In this document: in pieces, positions 20,859 to 31,817 of the stretch
Numbering within the stretch: the first letter of the stretch is position 1
Layout of the letters: the number at the start of each line of letters is the position of its first letter
Assembly (NCBI GenBank): GCA_021186555.1
Contig: JAJKFL010000011.1
Location: 35,472,923-35,536,922 of the forward strand
Length of the DNA stretch: 64,000 nucleotides
DNA from: Reticulitermes speratus
Lineage: Eukaryota; Arthropoda; Insecta; Blattodea; Rhinotermitidae
Reading direction: 5' to 3'
Translations under genes and position numbers: made by a program
Notes under the pieces: generated by a model
The model's database searches: none
The model's input: the letters and a program-made list of their open reading frames with translations, nothing else
Told to the model about the DNA's origin: nothing

Positions 20859-22134
20859 ATAAACAACAGCAAGTCTTCCGTTTGACACAGGTTTTGTCAG
20901 ACGTAACAATTGCTGTTGTTTGAGTCTATACACGCAGCGGGATGGATAATGTCAAATAAAAAACACGTAATACTAAGAAAGAAAGAAACAAAGAAAGGAA
21001 GAAAGAGAAAGTACTATAACAAATATCTATATCTAATTCGTAGAACTGTCAACGGATTAAGAACTACATTTAATGGCTAACGTACAGATAGTCCTTCCTT
21101 GGCCCTTAAAATGAAGCCAACCTAAAACATAATATGTCCTCGCAATATGACCCTGCTACTTCCACCAGCTGTAAACTGACCCTACAACTCAGTGTATGAA
21201 AAACAAAAAACGAAAAATATAACCTAGTACAGGTGGCAGCCCTGCAACAGCCCATTCTAACCGCCACAAACACCGGAGTGCAATGAACACCACACTAGTT
21301 CCTTCCCAACGAAACTATTTAATTACCGCCTTGCTGATAAACGCTATCAGACTGTGGAAGCTATTCAAATAACACGTAAAGGACATGAAATCTGAAGCGT
21401 GCGCCACCCCACTCCTCCCTCCCTACATCCATTTCAATTTACATTCCGCCTTCTCCTATAACCCCCACCCCTCACAAAAGGCTTCGGATGAAGTCATGAG
21501 AAATAAACCGAGACATCTATTACTGTGCTCAGACCAGTCGGCCCCTCTCACAGGCCTGACGTTCAGAGTATAACGACCTCATACAAGCCATTCGTAACAG
21601 ACACGTACTGTTATGCTGCGTGCAGTTGGCTCCCTTGCTAAATTCTGCAACACTATACAGAGTGCCACCCCACTGAACAATAAACTGCATAAAGATTTCC
21701 ATAAATTACAGTAAAATTAAAGAACTCATTGTCCTGCTACAAGCAGATGTTTCCTTGAGGAACACCTTACAGCACTGGCAAGGTGCAAAGGTGTCGTTTC
21801 ATACGAAGTCCACTTTACCAAAAAAACATACTACATCAACCCTTCAATGCCAGCCTCGGTACACTGTACGGACCTTCGAATCTTAACATACCAACAGTCT
21901 CTGTGCACCTTACGTTTCTGAATAAATTTAGGGGTACTATAAATTTAAAACACCCTTCATCCTGGACAATAGTTGACATTTAAACCTCGGCGTCTTTAAA
22001 GGGCTACCAATATAAAGCACCGACATTTAACCGAAATAACAATACATTTAAATGTGGTGGAAATGTACTTAAGGGTGGCTGATGCGACCGCATTAACAAG
22101 TACATAGATGACTAAAATTTTCCAGGATAATCAG
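20859..22134. other. No gene seen
   Basis: A purine-rich (GAAA)n-like stretch at about 20980-21012. Other frames here are short and unsupported. Confidence 0.5.
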
Positions 22135-22312
22135 GCTGTCATTGGGCGAGTGGTTTCCGACGTTTCAAAGGACCGTGGTGTCATCTTGGAGTGCTCCACC
22201 CTGAAGAAGACAGCATTACCATCCATCGAAACCACTCGCCCAACGACACACTGTAACATCCTGAACTGGAATCTTCAGTAACACCGCTGTGAGAACTTCA
22301 AATGTCGTACAG
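22135..22312. mobile_element. Foldback repeat with hammerhead-like core
   Basis: GTCATTGGGCGAGTGGTTTC and its inverse GAAACCACTCGCCCAACGAC enclose CCACCCTGAAGAAGACAGC...CATCGAAACC. The tail GCTGTGAGAACTTCAAATGT recurs at 25730 and 63717. Confidence 0.55.
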
Positions 22313-22374
22313 TACACACATAATTGACTCCGGGTGCGTGAGCGCGTGTGTACGCATGACGTAGCAGAACTAAA

Positions 22375-22872
22375 ATAGGGCAGACAAGACAGGCAATGTA
22401 GAATAAAGGCGCGTTCGCGTAACCACTGTTACCATGGAAAAGCATAAATTATTAAATATTCTGAGTGTTTATAGCCTTAATTATCCAGTATTCAAAGCGC
22501 ATGCGCCGTGTTGTAATGCCATCTGCGACCTGTCAGTCTCTACAATATTTTTCCACATTATCTCATAAAAGGCACGATTTTCGGGAAAAAGTTATTGAAC
22601 ATAAAATGTGTGTTTTGAGTTTCTCTACAACTTTTGTCTGAAACATTTCTCATTCTAAGATAAATCCTGCGAGATATTATCATAAATGTACATAGGTCTT
22701 CATGTAAAGTACCTGTTATGCTTGTCAGATTTTAAAGAAACTTGAATTTTCTCGACAGATTTTAGAAAAATACATGTCAAATTTCACGAAAATCCATTCA
22801 GTGGGAGCCGAATTGTTCCATGCGGAGGGACAGACATGACGAAGCTAACTGTCGCTTTTCGCAATTCTGTGA
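22375..22872 (+). repeat. Interspersed repeat family X
   Basis: Same block order as 10320-10832: GGCGCGTTCGCGTAACC, GCGCATGCGCCGTG, GGCACGATTTTCGGG, ACAACTTTTGTCTGAAACAT, GACAGACATGACGAAGCTAA. It ends in GTCGCTTTTCGCAATTCTGTG. Confidence 0.8.
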
Positions 22873-23574
22873 AAGCACCTAAATGCGGAAGTTACTGAGA
22901 CACTGGCAAGGAACGTAACCATATCTCGCGCAAAGGTCGGGAATTTCTGTTCGTCCGTATGAACTGAGTTTCATGCATTTTTCAGACCAATTTCATGGCT
23001 CAAAGGGTTAAAAACAGAGGGAACGTGCATTGTATTTGTACTGACATTATTTTATTACGAATGTATATACATTGTTGCCACGTCAATCAACTGTACACCT
23101 GCACAGAAACAAGTCATTGTTTATGTAATTACACGCAATATAAAACAGTCTTACAAATTAGAAGTTACAATACACATTACACACATTTATGATACGACAG
23201 TACGAATGTTATTTGGAGAATCGTTCTGGCTGTTCACAACCACCAGCACCACTTTTGTTTTCATTTCCGTCCGTCTTGAAACTGAATACTGGGGCGGCTT
23301 ACTAAGATTCCTTGACATATTCCGATTTCGGATTCAAACCGACAACAATACGAGCCACTTAGCACGAAAATCTCCAGGGGGGGGGGGGGGGCGAAAATGT
23401 TTTGATGAAGAGCTGAAGGGGGCCATGAAACACGCATGTTATGTTCAATACAGTTTAAACTGAGACAGTTTTAGAAAACATGACACAAACTGAAAAAAAG
23501 GCTCACTGGCTTTGATCGGATTTTTATACTGACGTCAACAAAAGCAGACGCAAGGCATACGCTATGCCACAGGA
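22873..23574. other. No gene seen
   Basis: Contains a G tract at 23371-23389. No exon or repeat recognised. Confidence 0.5.
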
Positions 23575-24096
23575 CAGCGGTATTCAACCTTTTTTGTTCG
23601 CGTACCCCCACATATAATTTCTCTTCAACTTTGTACCCCCAAAGTTGTTTGTGCATAATTCAACTTATACACAGTCTATAATCTACATCTGAAATAAGTT
23701 AAATAAATTACATCCAAAATAATGTATTAAATAATAAATTTTAAATGAGAAAAAGGAGAGTCAAGCTATTAAATAACAAATATATTATTGCCTATCGTAT
23801 AAAAATTAATAAAGCAACAAAGGTATTTTAGCAAAGCAAAATTATATGCACTATGTGGAATAAAATGAAACTAGCCGCCCAGATAAGAATCGCATAAAGG
23901 AGAGAGAGAGAGAGAGAGAAATGGCGCTCCCAAATCGCATGTACTTACGTCCGGTCTGTTGTGGCTAACCCTAAATCTGGCCCTGATTATTCAGTGATTA
24001 TCATGAAATAATATATATATTTTTTTAATTTTACGTACCCCCTAAGACGTCTTCGCGTACCACCGGGGTACGCGTACCCCAGGTTGAATACCACTG
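23575..24096. mobile_element. Non-autonomous hAT element, 522 bp
   Basis: Ends CAGCGGTATTCAACC / GGTTGAATACCACTG, flanked by CCACAGGA (23567-23574) and CCATAGGA (24097-24104), an 8-bp duplication with one later change. The interior is nearly identical to 1474-1994, including the (GA)n tract. Confidence 0.88.
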
Positions 24097-24447
24097 CCAT
24101 AGGAGACCACATTTTGGGGCCAGTGACCTACTGTAAAGACAAAAACTCTGTCGCGATCTACCACGGTACATTATGTATTAATATTAGGTCAACTAGGCAA
24201 AGAAGTGTCAAATAGCATAAAACCAAACATCCGTTTCATTTATTACAAATCGATCTTTTCACACTAAAACAATTTACCGTAATTACAAGGTGTTTTTAAT
24301 TAACCTTCCTATTGCGAAGTTGATGCATGACACTGCATATCTTGCGGTAACTTACTGTAGCAGTGTTCATAATTACTTAGGCACAAGTGAAGGCATGTAC
24401 ATCGGTCAGACGGCTTTGGTATCGAGATTTAATTATCTTCGTCTGTG
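24097..24447. other. No gene seen
   Basis: No recognisable feature. Confidence 0.5.
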
Positions 24448-24745
24448 CTATGTGGCGCAGTTGGTTGAGGCACTGCGCTACAAGCCGGAACGTCGCGGGT
24501 TCGATTCCCGATAGTGTCTTTACAATTTTTCCTTGACATAATCCTTCCGGTCGCATTATGGCCCTGGGGTCGACTCAGCCTCTAACAGAAATGAGTACCA
24601 GGAATCTTTCCTGGGGGGTAAACACGGCCGGTGCGTAGGGCTGACAACCTTACCACCTTCATGTGCCGATTGTCTAGAAATCTGGGAGCTTCAACCCCCT
24701 GGAACCCTAAGGGCCTGTCCAGGCCTGTAATGGGATTCTTTTTAT
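24448..24745 (+). mobile_element. SINE family A, full length
   Basis: The tRNA-like head TATGTGGCGCAGTTGGTTGA and B-box GGGTTCGATTCCCGA precede the family A body (GGGGTCGACTCAGCCTCTAA, CAGGCCTGTAATGGGATT). The 3' (TTTACC)n tail is replaced by TTTTTATC. Confidence 0.85.
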
Positions 24746-24764
24746 CTGTGCTATGCGTTAAATA

Positions 24765-25055
24765 AGTAAAGTAATCCATGTCTACGCCGTGAAGGGATGT
24801 AGGGGGAGTAGAGGTACATCTCCACTCATTCTTAACCTCAGCACTGCATGGAAGTGAGTGTTCAACATCACGTTCCGGCCGCTTTACCCTCAGGAAAGAA
24901 CCCTGGTACCCACTGAACAGGGGGCTGGGTAGGCCCCAGAGGCGGTCTGGATGTTTTGGAGAACAGAAAAATTTCTTGCCCTTCATGGGAATCGAGACTT
25001 GGGACTGCCAAGTCCGTAGCCTGCCGGCAATACCGACTGGCCTATTCCGGATCTT
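24765..25055 (-). mobile_element. SINE family B, diverged, inverted
   Basis: The reverse complement shows a TAGGCCAGTCGGTATTGCCG head, GGCCCCAGAGGCGGTCTGG-type body, and the AGTGGAGATGTACCTCTACT end. It is tail-to-tail with the preceding SINE A. More diverged than the 6334 and 9062 copies. Confidence 0.65.
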
Positions 25056-25269
25056 TCTCTATGTGTCTTAGGAATCAATCCGCGATGAGAGTTTAGCAAA
25101 GTACCGACAGATACCCGAAATCTGTGTAGCAGTTCGGACGTAAAGCGCGAACGTGGGACACAGACCTCTCCAATATGCGTTCATTTTAAGTTATAATCCG
25201 TTATTTACACAAATTCATACCCGCATAAAACCACGTCATTTTATACACACTTCCGCTCAGTAAACTTGT

Positions 25270-25385
25270 CCCCGTACACGCCATGAATTCATACGGAAGA
25301 CTGGAGGGTAAAGCTCCACTAATTCTTAACCTCGACACAACACGGAGATCAGTAATCAGCTTCACGCCCCGGCTGCTTGAAAATA
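25270..25385 (-). mobile_element. SINE family B fragment
   Basis: GGAGGGTAAAGCTCCACT, TTCTTAACCTCGACACAACA and CACGCCCCGGCTGCTT match the inverted family B 3' body. The head is missing. Confidence 0.45.
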
Positions 25386-25619
25386 ATACAAAACTGGGTC
25401 CACCCACAATGTGCAGTTACCTTGATTTGTGGTGGAGAGGGGGTCAAACTAAGGAATCCAGCTCGGGACCAACGTAATGAAAACGGCGCCATAACGCGGG
25501 ACAGAGCGCAGTTACGACCGATACGTGCTCTCTGCCCCACAAAAACTCTGCTTCAACATTTTACCCTTCAAGAAGCAAATAAAAAGTTTGTCTCCTGTTA
25601 TGTTATGCTGTGTCGGTAG

Positions 25620-25760
25620 GTAAAGTAGTACTCGACGTTTAGAAGGACCGTCTGAAACGTCGGGAACTACTAATACCACGCCACTACGTCAACATCCCAG
25701 AAGAATTACAACTGCAGTAACATCGCTCTTAGAACCCCAAATGTCATACACACAATTAAG
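25620..25760. mobile_element. Foldback repeat fragment
   Basis: GTCTGAAACGTCGGGAACTA, CAACATCCCAGAAGAATTAC and AACATCGCTCTTAGAACCCC match the right half of the dispersed foldback family. The hammerhead-like core is only partly left. Confidence 0.45.
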
Positions 25761-25838
25761 GTTCTTGGCTCACACATAATGCATCTCTCTTGTAAACTGA
25801 ACCCTTTAAGGAAGAAACCTGTTCTATAGGACTCAGCT

Positions 25839-26292
25839 CGTACCGCGCAGTAAACACACTCCGTCTCAGTTATACAAACCAGTCAGTTAATGCTGTACAG
25901 TGAAATAATAGCTGTTTGTTCTGAGATCCACACAAAACACATAAATACAGTCCGTACCGCGCAGTAAACACACTCCGTCTCAGTTATACAAACCAGTCAG
26001 TTAATGCTGTACAGTGAAATAATCGCTGTTTGTTCTGAGATCCACACAAAACACATAAATACAGTCCGTACCGCGCAGTAAACACACTCCGTCTCAGTTA
26101 TACAAACCAGTCAGTTAATGTTGTACAGTGAAATAATCGCTGTTTGTTCTGAGATCCACACAAAACACATAAATACAGTCCGTACCGCGCAGTAAACACA
26201 CTCCGTCTCAGTTACACAAACCAGTCAGTTAATGCTGTACAGTGAAATAATCGCTGTTTGTTCTGAGATCCACACAAAACACATAAATACAC
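25839..26292. repeat. 114-bp tandem repeat, four units
   Basis: Units start at 25839, 25953, 26067 and 26181 and are nearly identical to the array at 15847-16188. The left flank AACCCTTTAAGG resembles the end of the TTAA element there; the right flank GTGTGGGCAGAACGT is shared before the sequences diverge. Confidence 0.95.
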
Positions 26293-26424
26293 TGTGTGGG
26301 CAGAACGTGGCAAACAGTTTGTCTGGTTTCATGATATTGCAAATAACCTACTGTATGATTTATCCAATATATCCCAATACATATTAACCTTTATCTTATT
26401 TCATTTTCGGTTTTTACAGGTCAC

Positions 26425-26720
26425 AACATACTGTCACACTGAGATCTCAGTAACTTAAAATAGTATCGTGTTTGTATACAAGTGCTCTTTCTAAGAGTAT
26501 TTTTACAGTGCCTGAAAATCGTGGCGTTTATGACATAATCTGGAAAAAATATGGTACAGCCAGACAGGCCACAGATGACAATATAATACGGCGCATGCGC
26601 ATTGCATGTTGGATAACCAAGGCTATAGACACACACACACACACTTAGAATATGTAATGCTTATTGCTTTTCCACTGTAACAAGGGTTACGTGAACGCGC
26701 CTCAATGTTACGTTACACGT
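26425..26720 (-). repeat. Interspersed repeat family X, partial, inverted
   Basis: CGGCGCATGCGCATTGCATG, GCTTTTCCACTGTAACAAGG and GTGAACGCGCC are the inverse of the 5' part of family X. A (CA)n run at 26629-26644 is inserted. Confidence 0.7.
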
Positions 26721-27307
26721 ACATTGCCTGTCTTGTTAATTTATATGTAGGAGTTCTTTACTTGAAGATGTCATGTGCCAGCGTGTTCATTCTGTGAATG
26801 ACACGTAAAGTTCCCTGTGTGAGCAGAATGCAGCCTTTATTGCTAAGCAGATGGCACAGACTATCGCAGCGCTTTCAGGAATGAAGACTATGCTGAACGA
26901 ACAGAATGACCTGAGCAACGATATTCCTGGAATGGCCGTGGCCTGTTTATACAACTTAGTCGCTGACCCGGAGAGACGAAAGACAAAATTTCCACACACG
27001 GATAATATTCAAAAAACTCTCCTCAAGCAAAACAAAGGCAAATCAGATTACAACCAAAAAAAACACACCGCACACGTATGACCAAAGAAAAAAAATGAAG
27101 ACCAGGCAACGTCAAAAACCTGTGCGCATGCGTGGAGCGTCTGTCCGGCTACGATCGACCGCGGATAGACGCCACAGCGTATTCTGAAATTCTGCACTTC
27201 CCACTTCTCCATACAGAAACACCAACATGGTGGCTTCAAATATCTCCACACAATTTATGGAGCAACTTGGCCGTGACACGACGTGGTAAAAGGTTTTACC
27301 TTAACCC
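26721..27307. other. No gene seen
   Basis: A plus-strand frame at 26851-27081 and its shadow show no recognisable domain. Confidence 0.45.
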
Positions 27308-27580
27308 TTTCAGTCGGTATAGCGACTCGCTACGGGCTGGTAGGTCCGGGGATCGAATCCCGGTGAGGGCGAGATTTTCCGCACCCGTCCAGACCGGCCC
27401 TGGGGCCTACCCAGCCTCCTATACAATGGGTACTGGGTCTCTTTCCAAGGGGTAAAGCGGCCGGGACGTGGAGTTGACCACCCACCCTTATCTAGTGCCG
27501 AGGTTAAAGAAAGAGTAGAGCTATACCTCTACTCCCCCTCTGGGTCTTAATGGACCGTTCTAGGGAGAACTTTACCTTTG
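27308..27580 (+). mobile_element. SINE family B, slightly 5'-truncated
   Basis: Starts inside the head at TCAGTCGGTATAGCGACTCG, keeps GGGGATCGAATCCCGG, and ends GGAGAACTTTACCTTTGC. Confidence 0.8.
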
Positions 27581-27917
27581 CACGTTACATATGTAATATT
27601 ACGCCTAAACCTATTCTTGTTTGATGTGGCTGCGATAACCTACAAACGCGCACGATATGGACTTGTTTGGTGTTTTGGGAAAGGAAGTGACATTACTTCA
27701 AAACACTTAAAAAGGCAAACGCGGCCAGCACTAACACTTATCACGAACACTTAACACCAACACTAACACACGGTGTACAATGGACATTTCACAGACTACA
27801 CGACAATTGCTATTTCAATGCACTTACAGGACCGTCATAAAGACATTCATGTAGCATATTTGTGACTCAAAAGTTACAGCTAACAGCTACTTATTTGGTC
27901 AAGCAATTATCCATCAT

Positions 27918-28140
27918 TATTTTGTGGTGAAGGGCCCCGCAGCAGGCATTACGGACGCACCGCAACTCTGTGATGAAGATGATTAGTTTTTTTTCGATTT
28001 TCCTTGTAACGGAGCACCAGTGGAATGAAACTGACAGGGGAAAACCGAAGTACTCGCGGAAAAACCTGTCCCAGTGCCACTTTGTCCACCGCAAATCCCA
28101 CATGGACTGACACGGGATCGAACCCGGGCCTTCGCATCCA
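27918..28140 (-). mobile_element. SINE family D, inverted
   Basis: TGGTGAAGGGCCCCGCAGCA, CCTGTCCCAGTGCCACTTTG and GGGATCGAACCCGGGCC are the inverse of the 10835-11095 copy. The head is diverged. Confidence 0.75.
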
Positions 28141-28404
28141 TCATTTATGGTGCCCATTACCGGGTGTTTACACGCAGTTCGCCTATGGTCCGCATCATCA
28201 GCCAGAACAATCCAATCCACCCACACAACCATCGTACAACTTGCCCCTGCTGATCTCTTCCCTTGAGGCGTTCGCGCTAAAACTTGGTCTCCGTTCGTAC
28301 TACGTGTACCACCTACCCCCCTTTCCATGGTTTGCCTTATCAATATTCGGCGAAGAGTGCGATCATGAAGCTGCTCAGTACGCAGTGTCCCCTACACGCC
28401 TTCA

Positions 28405-28625
28405 CTCCGTCTCAAACACACTTCTCTCAAACACACTCCGTCTCCAACACACTTCTCTCAAACACACTCCGTCTCCAACACACTTCTCTCAAACACACTC
28501 CGTCTCCAACACACTTCTCTCAAACACACTTCTCTCAAACACACTCCGTCTCCAACACACTTCTCTCAAACACACTCCGTCTCCAACACACTTCTCTCAA
28601 ACTCCCTTCTCTCAAACACACTTCA
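28405..28625. repeat. 31-bp minisatellite, about seven units
   Basis: Units contain CTTCTCTCAAACACACTCCG and TCTCCAACACA. One unit is shortened near 28520-28545. It produces spurious Ser/Thr/Leu-rich frames. Confidence 0.9.
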
Positions 28626-28814
28626 TCTGTTTTCTCCCCTTAGCATCACAGTGTCAAAGTCTCAAACCATAAGTAAACAGAAAGTTTTCATGAAGACGAA
28701 AACACTGAAAACGAGCAGCGCAACATCCGGTCCTGTTTGTAACTACAACAGAAGGAAGATCAATTTCCACGCCGTTCAAAATACAATTGATTATAGATTC
28801 CACAAAGTACACAC

Positions 28815-28930
28815 CAATCAGACATCTGCGCTCTTCTGGGATATTTGTGGTGTGGTAATTATTTACCGACGTTTCGGGACAACGTGTCGGTCCCTTCTTC
28901 CAGGGTCAAGAAGTCCAAGGAGTCTTCTTG
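28815..28930. mobile_element. Foldback repeat fragment, CCCAGAA family
   Basis: CTCTTCTGGGATATTTGTGG, TTTACCGACGTTTCGGGACA and GTCCCTTCTTCCAGGGTCAA match the left arm of 35458-35610. Confidence 0.55.
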
Positions 28931-29104
28931 GTAATTATATACTTATAATAAATATATATTAATATTATATAATATACATAATATTAATAACTTATAATAA
29001 ACTTATAGTTTTCTATAAGTTTCACAATTTTATAAATTTTACAAACTCAGATGTTTTTAAAACTTATTATTGAGACAAGTGTGCCCATTGGGCCCTTCTA
29101 GCAT

Positions 29105-29240
29105 GCAAGCTGAAGTGTAGTAGCTTATAAAAACCCCCCTGAAGATGGTCCAAGGACTGAAACACGTGTAGGGGTATAAATATATACTAATAAAGCTACA
29201 AAAGTGTTTTCTTGTGTGTGCATTTGTTGGTAAAAACTGA
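29105..29240 (+). mobile_element. 3' end of a hammerhead-bearing element
   Basis: GTAGCTTATAAAAACCC, the ribozyme-like module at 29134-29175, then an AT-rich stretch and the end TGTGCATTTGTTGGTAAAA, which is shared with 37450-37690, 30955-31026 and 63128-63191 in outline. Confidence 0.5.
29134..29175 (+). ncRNA. Hammerhead ribozyme candidate (type I layout)
   Basis: Reads CCCC, CUGAAGAU, GGUCC-AA-GGACU, GAAA, CACGUG, UA, GGGG. Stem I is four G-C pairs; stem II is five pairs (one G-U) closed by AA; CACGUG is self-complementary and could form the tiny stem III. All conserved core bases are present, with an extra U after A9. Confidence 0.5.
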
Positions 29241-29548
29241 ATTAGTAAAAAATGCACGGTGAAAGCAACATACAAAAAAATTATGACATGTTCGTCACCC
29301 GCTTAAAGGCACTGTTCCAGCCTAGAATCAAACCGGAGACTAACGCATATAAAGCCGCAGTGTTAACATTACCACACACCGCGCAGCTCAACAGTACATT
29401 TCCACTGCTCGTAACTTGCAATGCACGATGCAATTATCATATGCGCACTGCACATAATTTATCTGCAAAGTGCCAAAGTTCAACAATTAAGCCCACATCG
29501 CACAGAGCAGCAGCGAGGAAAGGTCGCCGCAGTACTGAACACTTCGGA

Positions 29549-30406
29549 GCATGAGGTTCATGTAAATCAGGAGTCTAGGTTCATGAAAATCAGGAGTCTA
29601 GGTTCATGTAAATCAGGAGTCTAGGTTCATGTGAATCAGGAGTCTAGGTTCATGTGAATCAGGAGTCTAGGTTCATGTGAATCAGGAGTCTAGGTTCATG
29701 TAAATCAGGAGTCTAGGTTCATGTAAATCAGGAGTCTAGGTTCATGTAAATCAGGAGTCTAGGTTCATGTAAATCAGGAGTCTAGGTTCATGTAAATCAG
29801 GAGTCTAGGTTCATGTAAATCAGGAGTCTAGGATCATGTAAATCAGGAGTCTAGGATCATGTAAATCAGGAGTCTAGGTTCATGTAAATCAGGAGTCTAG
29901 GTTCATGTAAATCAGGAGTCTAGGATCATGTAAATCAGGAGTCTAGGATCATGTAAATCAGGAGTCTAGGTTAATGTAAATCAGGAGTCTAGGATCATGT
30001 AAATCAGGAGTCTAGGATCATGTAAATCAGGAGTCTAGGATCATGTAAATCAGGAGTCTAGGATCATGCAAATCAGGAGTCTAGGATCATGTAAATCAGG
30101 AGTCTAGGATCATGTAAATCAGGAGTCTAGGTTCATGTAAATCAGGAGTCTAGGATCATGCAAATCAGGAGTCTAGGATCATGCAAATCAGGAGTCTAGG
30201 ATCATGTAAATCAGGAGTCTAGGATCATGTAACTCAGGAGTCTAGGATCATGTAACTCAGGAGTCTAGGTTCATGCAAATCAGGAGTCTAGGATCATGTA
30301 AATCAGGAGTATAGGATCATGTAAATCAGGAGTCTAGGTTCATGTAAATCAGGAGTCTAGGTTCATGTAAATCAGGAGTCTAGGTTCATGTAAATCAGGA
30401 GTCTAG
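29549..30406. repeat. 22-bp minisatellite, about 39 units
   Basis: Units follow TCATGTAAATCAGGAGTCTA with GG and one variable base (GGTTC or GGATC). The two variants form blocks: GGTTC at both ends, GGATC in the middle. Rare changes include GTGAATC, GCAAATC and GTAACTC. Confidence 0.97.
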
Positions 30407-30537
30407 AAGTCAAAACGTACGCGGGGCAAACCAATAATGTTTTGAAAATTAGGGCGGAGCGGGGACGTCATTTTAAAACTCACAAATTATACACCAACGG
30501 AATGCACTATATTTTCACTTTAAATTCTTTATTCTTC

Positions 30538-30584
30538 AACCCCTACACATGTTTCGGCCTTTACAAGGCCATCATCAGGGGGCT
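30538..30584 (-). ncRNA. Hammerhead ribozyme candidate, best core in window
   Basis: The minus strand reads CCCC, CUGAUGAU, GGCCUU-GUA-AAGGCC, GAAA, CAUGUG, UA, GGGG. Stem I is four G-C pairs plus a G-U and an A-U; stem II is six perfect pairs with a three-base loop; stem III can form A-U, C-G and A-U around UG. The core is canonical CUGAUGA/GAAA with one extra U before stem II. The predicted cleavage follows the UA, at 30544. Confidence 0.55.
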
Positions 30585-30924
30585 CGTAAACTACATTCAC
30601 TGAGTCAGTCAGTCAGTACACACCCCAACACGGACACACACAACATAAACAGCACATATTTACTTAACTGACCATTTATATATACAAAACCAAAGCCAAA
30701 ACTGAAAAACTAACCAATGGTGGAAGACATAACAAAAAAACATATTGTTTCATTTTAACATTTTACTACGAAAATTGACGAACTTTTTAAGGATTTCATA
30801 TTCTGTGTTTTTACATACTTTAAACACAGACACTGTATATAACTGTAATATATATGACAATGAAACTGGACTAAATGTGACAGCAGACAGAAACATTGGA
30901 TGTGAAGTTAATGTAGTTTACGAG

Positions 30925-30970
30925 CCCCCTGAAGATGGCATTGTAAAGGCCGAAACATGTGTAGGGGTTG
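30925..30970 (+). ncRNA. Hammerhead ribozyme candidate, inverted partner
   Basis: Reads GCCCC, CUGAAGAU, GGCAUUGUAAAGGCC, GAAA, CAUGUG, UA, GGGG. Compared with the minus-strand partner, stem II has a C-to-A change that leaves it imperfect. Confidence 0.45.
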
Positions 30971-31139
30971 AAGAATAAAGAATATAAAGTGAAAATATAC
31001 TGCATTTCGTTGGTGTGTAATTTGTGAATTGTAAAAATTGCACGGTAAAGATAATATTAAAAAAGTCATTTTGAAAAACAAAAATATTGTGTTTAAAATT
31101 AAACACGCCGTTAGACAAGCTACACAATTTTAACAGCAA

Positions 31140-31425
31140 AACTGAGAACACACAAGGGAGGGCGGACAAAGCGGTCGGTATAGCGACGGGCTGGGCGGTC
31201 CGAAGTTCGTATCCCAGCATGTAAAAGACATTTTTCTCTTCTCCAAAACCATAAAGACCGCCTCTGGGGTCCACCCAGCCTCCTCTTCAGTGGGTACCGC
31301 GAGTAAAGCGGCCGGGGCGTGAAGTAGAACACTCACCTTCATCTAGTGCCGAGGTTAAGAAAAATGAGTACATCTATAACTCTGCTCACACTATACGCCT
31401 TCATGGCGTGGAAAGGAGACAATTT
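31140..31425 (+). mobile_element. SINE family B, diverged
   Basis: GTCGGTATAGCGACGGGCTG, a mutated B box TTCGTATCCCAGC, GGGGTCCACCCAGCCTCC, AAGCGGCCGGGGCGTGAAGT and TAGTGCCGAGGTTAAGAAA follow the family B order. Confidence 0.7.
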
Positions 31426-31581
31426 GTAAACTGAAATATATAATTACTACATCTAAAACGATCTAAAACGTTACAAGCAAGCTTTCTCTTGCTCACGTAC
31501 GTTACATGTCAACATTCAGGGACACCAAACATTTCTGAGCCTTTATGACCAAGAATGAAAAACATTTTTGATTATTTAAAC

Positions 31582-31746
31582 CACCGGTTCACAAATTTTC
31601 CAAAAAAATGTATTTGCTACATCAAAAGTCTAGGTGCCATAAGGGTCACACGAAGAAAGTTCAACACTGAGGGCCCACAGATATTAGGCACCACCGTAAA
31701 AATTCAGTCGCCACAGGACCTGGCGCCCGGAATTTGTGAACCCCTG
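31582..31746. mobile_element. Short non-autonomous hAT-like element
   Basis: Ends CACCGGTTCACAAATTTTCC and GGAATTTGTGAACCCCTG are inverted with small differences. Flanking 8-mers agree at only five positions, so the duplication is weak. Confidence 0.45.
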
Positions 31747-31817
31747 CTTTACATACATACATATGCTTTAAACTAAAGAAGTCCACATCTTGTAATCAGA
31801 ATAAAATTGGTCTAACC

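Larger units (their letters stand above)
30481..31026. mobile_element. Element with inverted ends, each carrying a hammerhead-like module
   Basis: The left end CACAAATTATACACCAACGG and right end TTGGTGTGTAATTTGTG are inverted; the match continues through TTCTTTATTCTTCAACCCCT and both ribozyme-like modules to the GTTTACGAGCCCCC block. The central ~300 bp is unique and non-coding. A half copy of this family is at 46271-46405. Penelope-like elements often carry inverted terminal copies with hammerheads, so relationship to them is a possible explanation. Confidence 0.65.

Noticed and set aside
24448..24522. Possible functional tRNA gene
   Set aside because: Head of SINE family A, with the same downstream body as the other copies.
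26851..27081. 76-codon frame beginning MAQTIAALSG
   Set aside because: Looks protein-like at first, but no family recognised, no splice context, and an opposite-strand shadow frame is equally long. Not supported.
28025..28672. 215-codon plus-strand frame
   Set aside because: It runs through an inverted SINE D and the 31-bp minisatellite.
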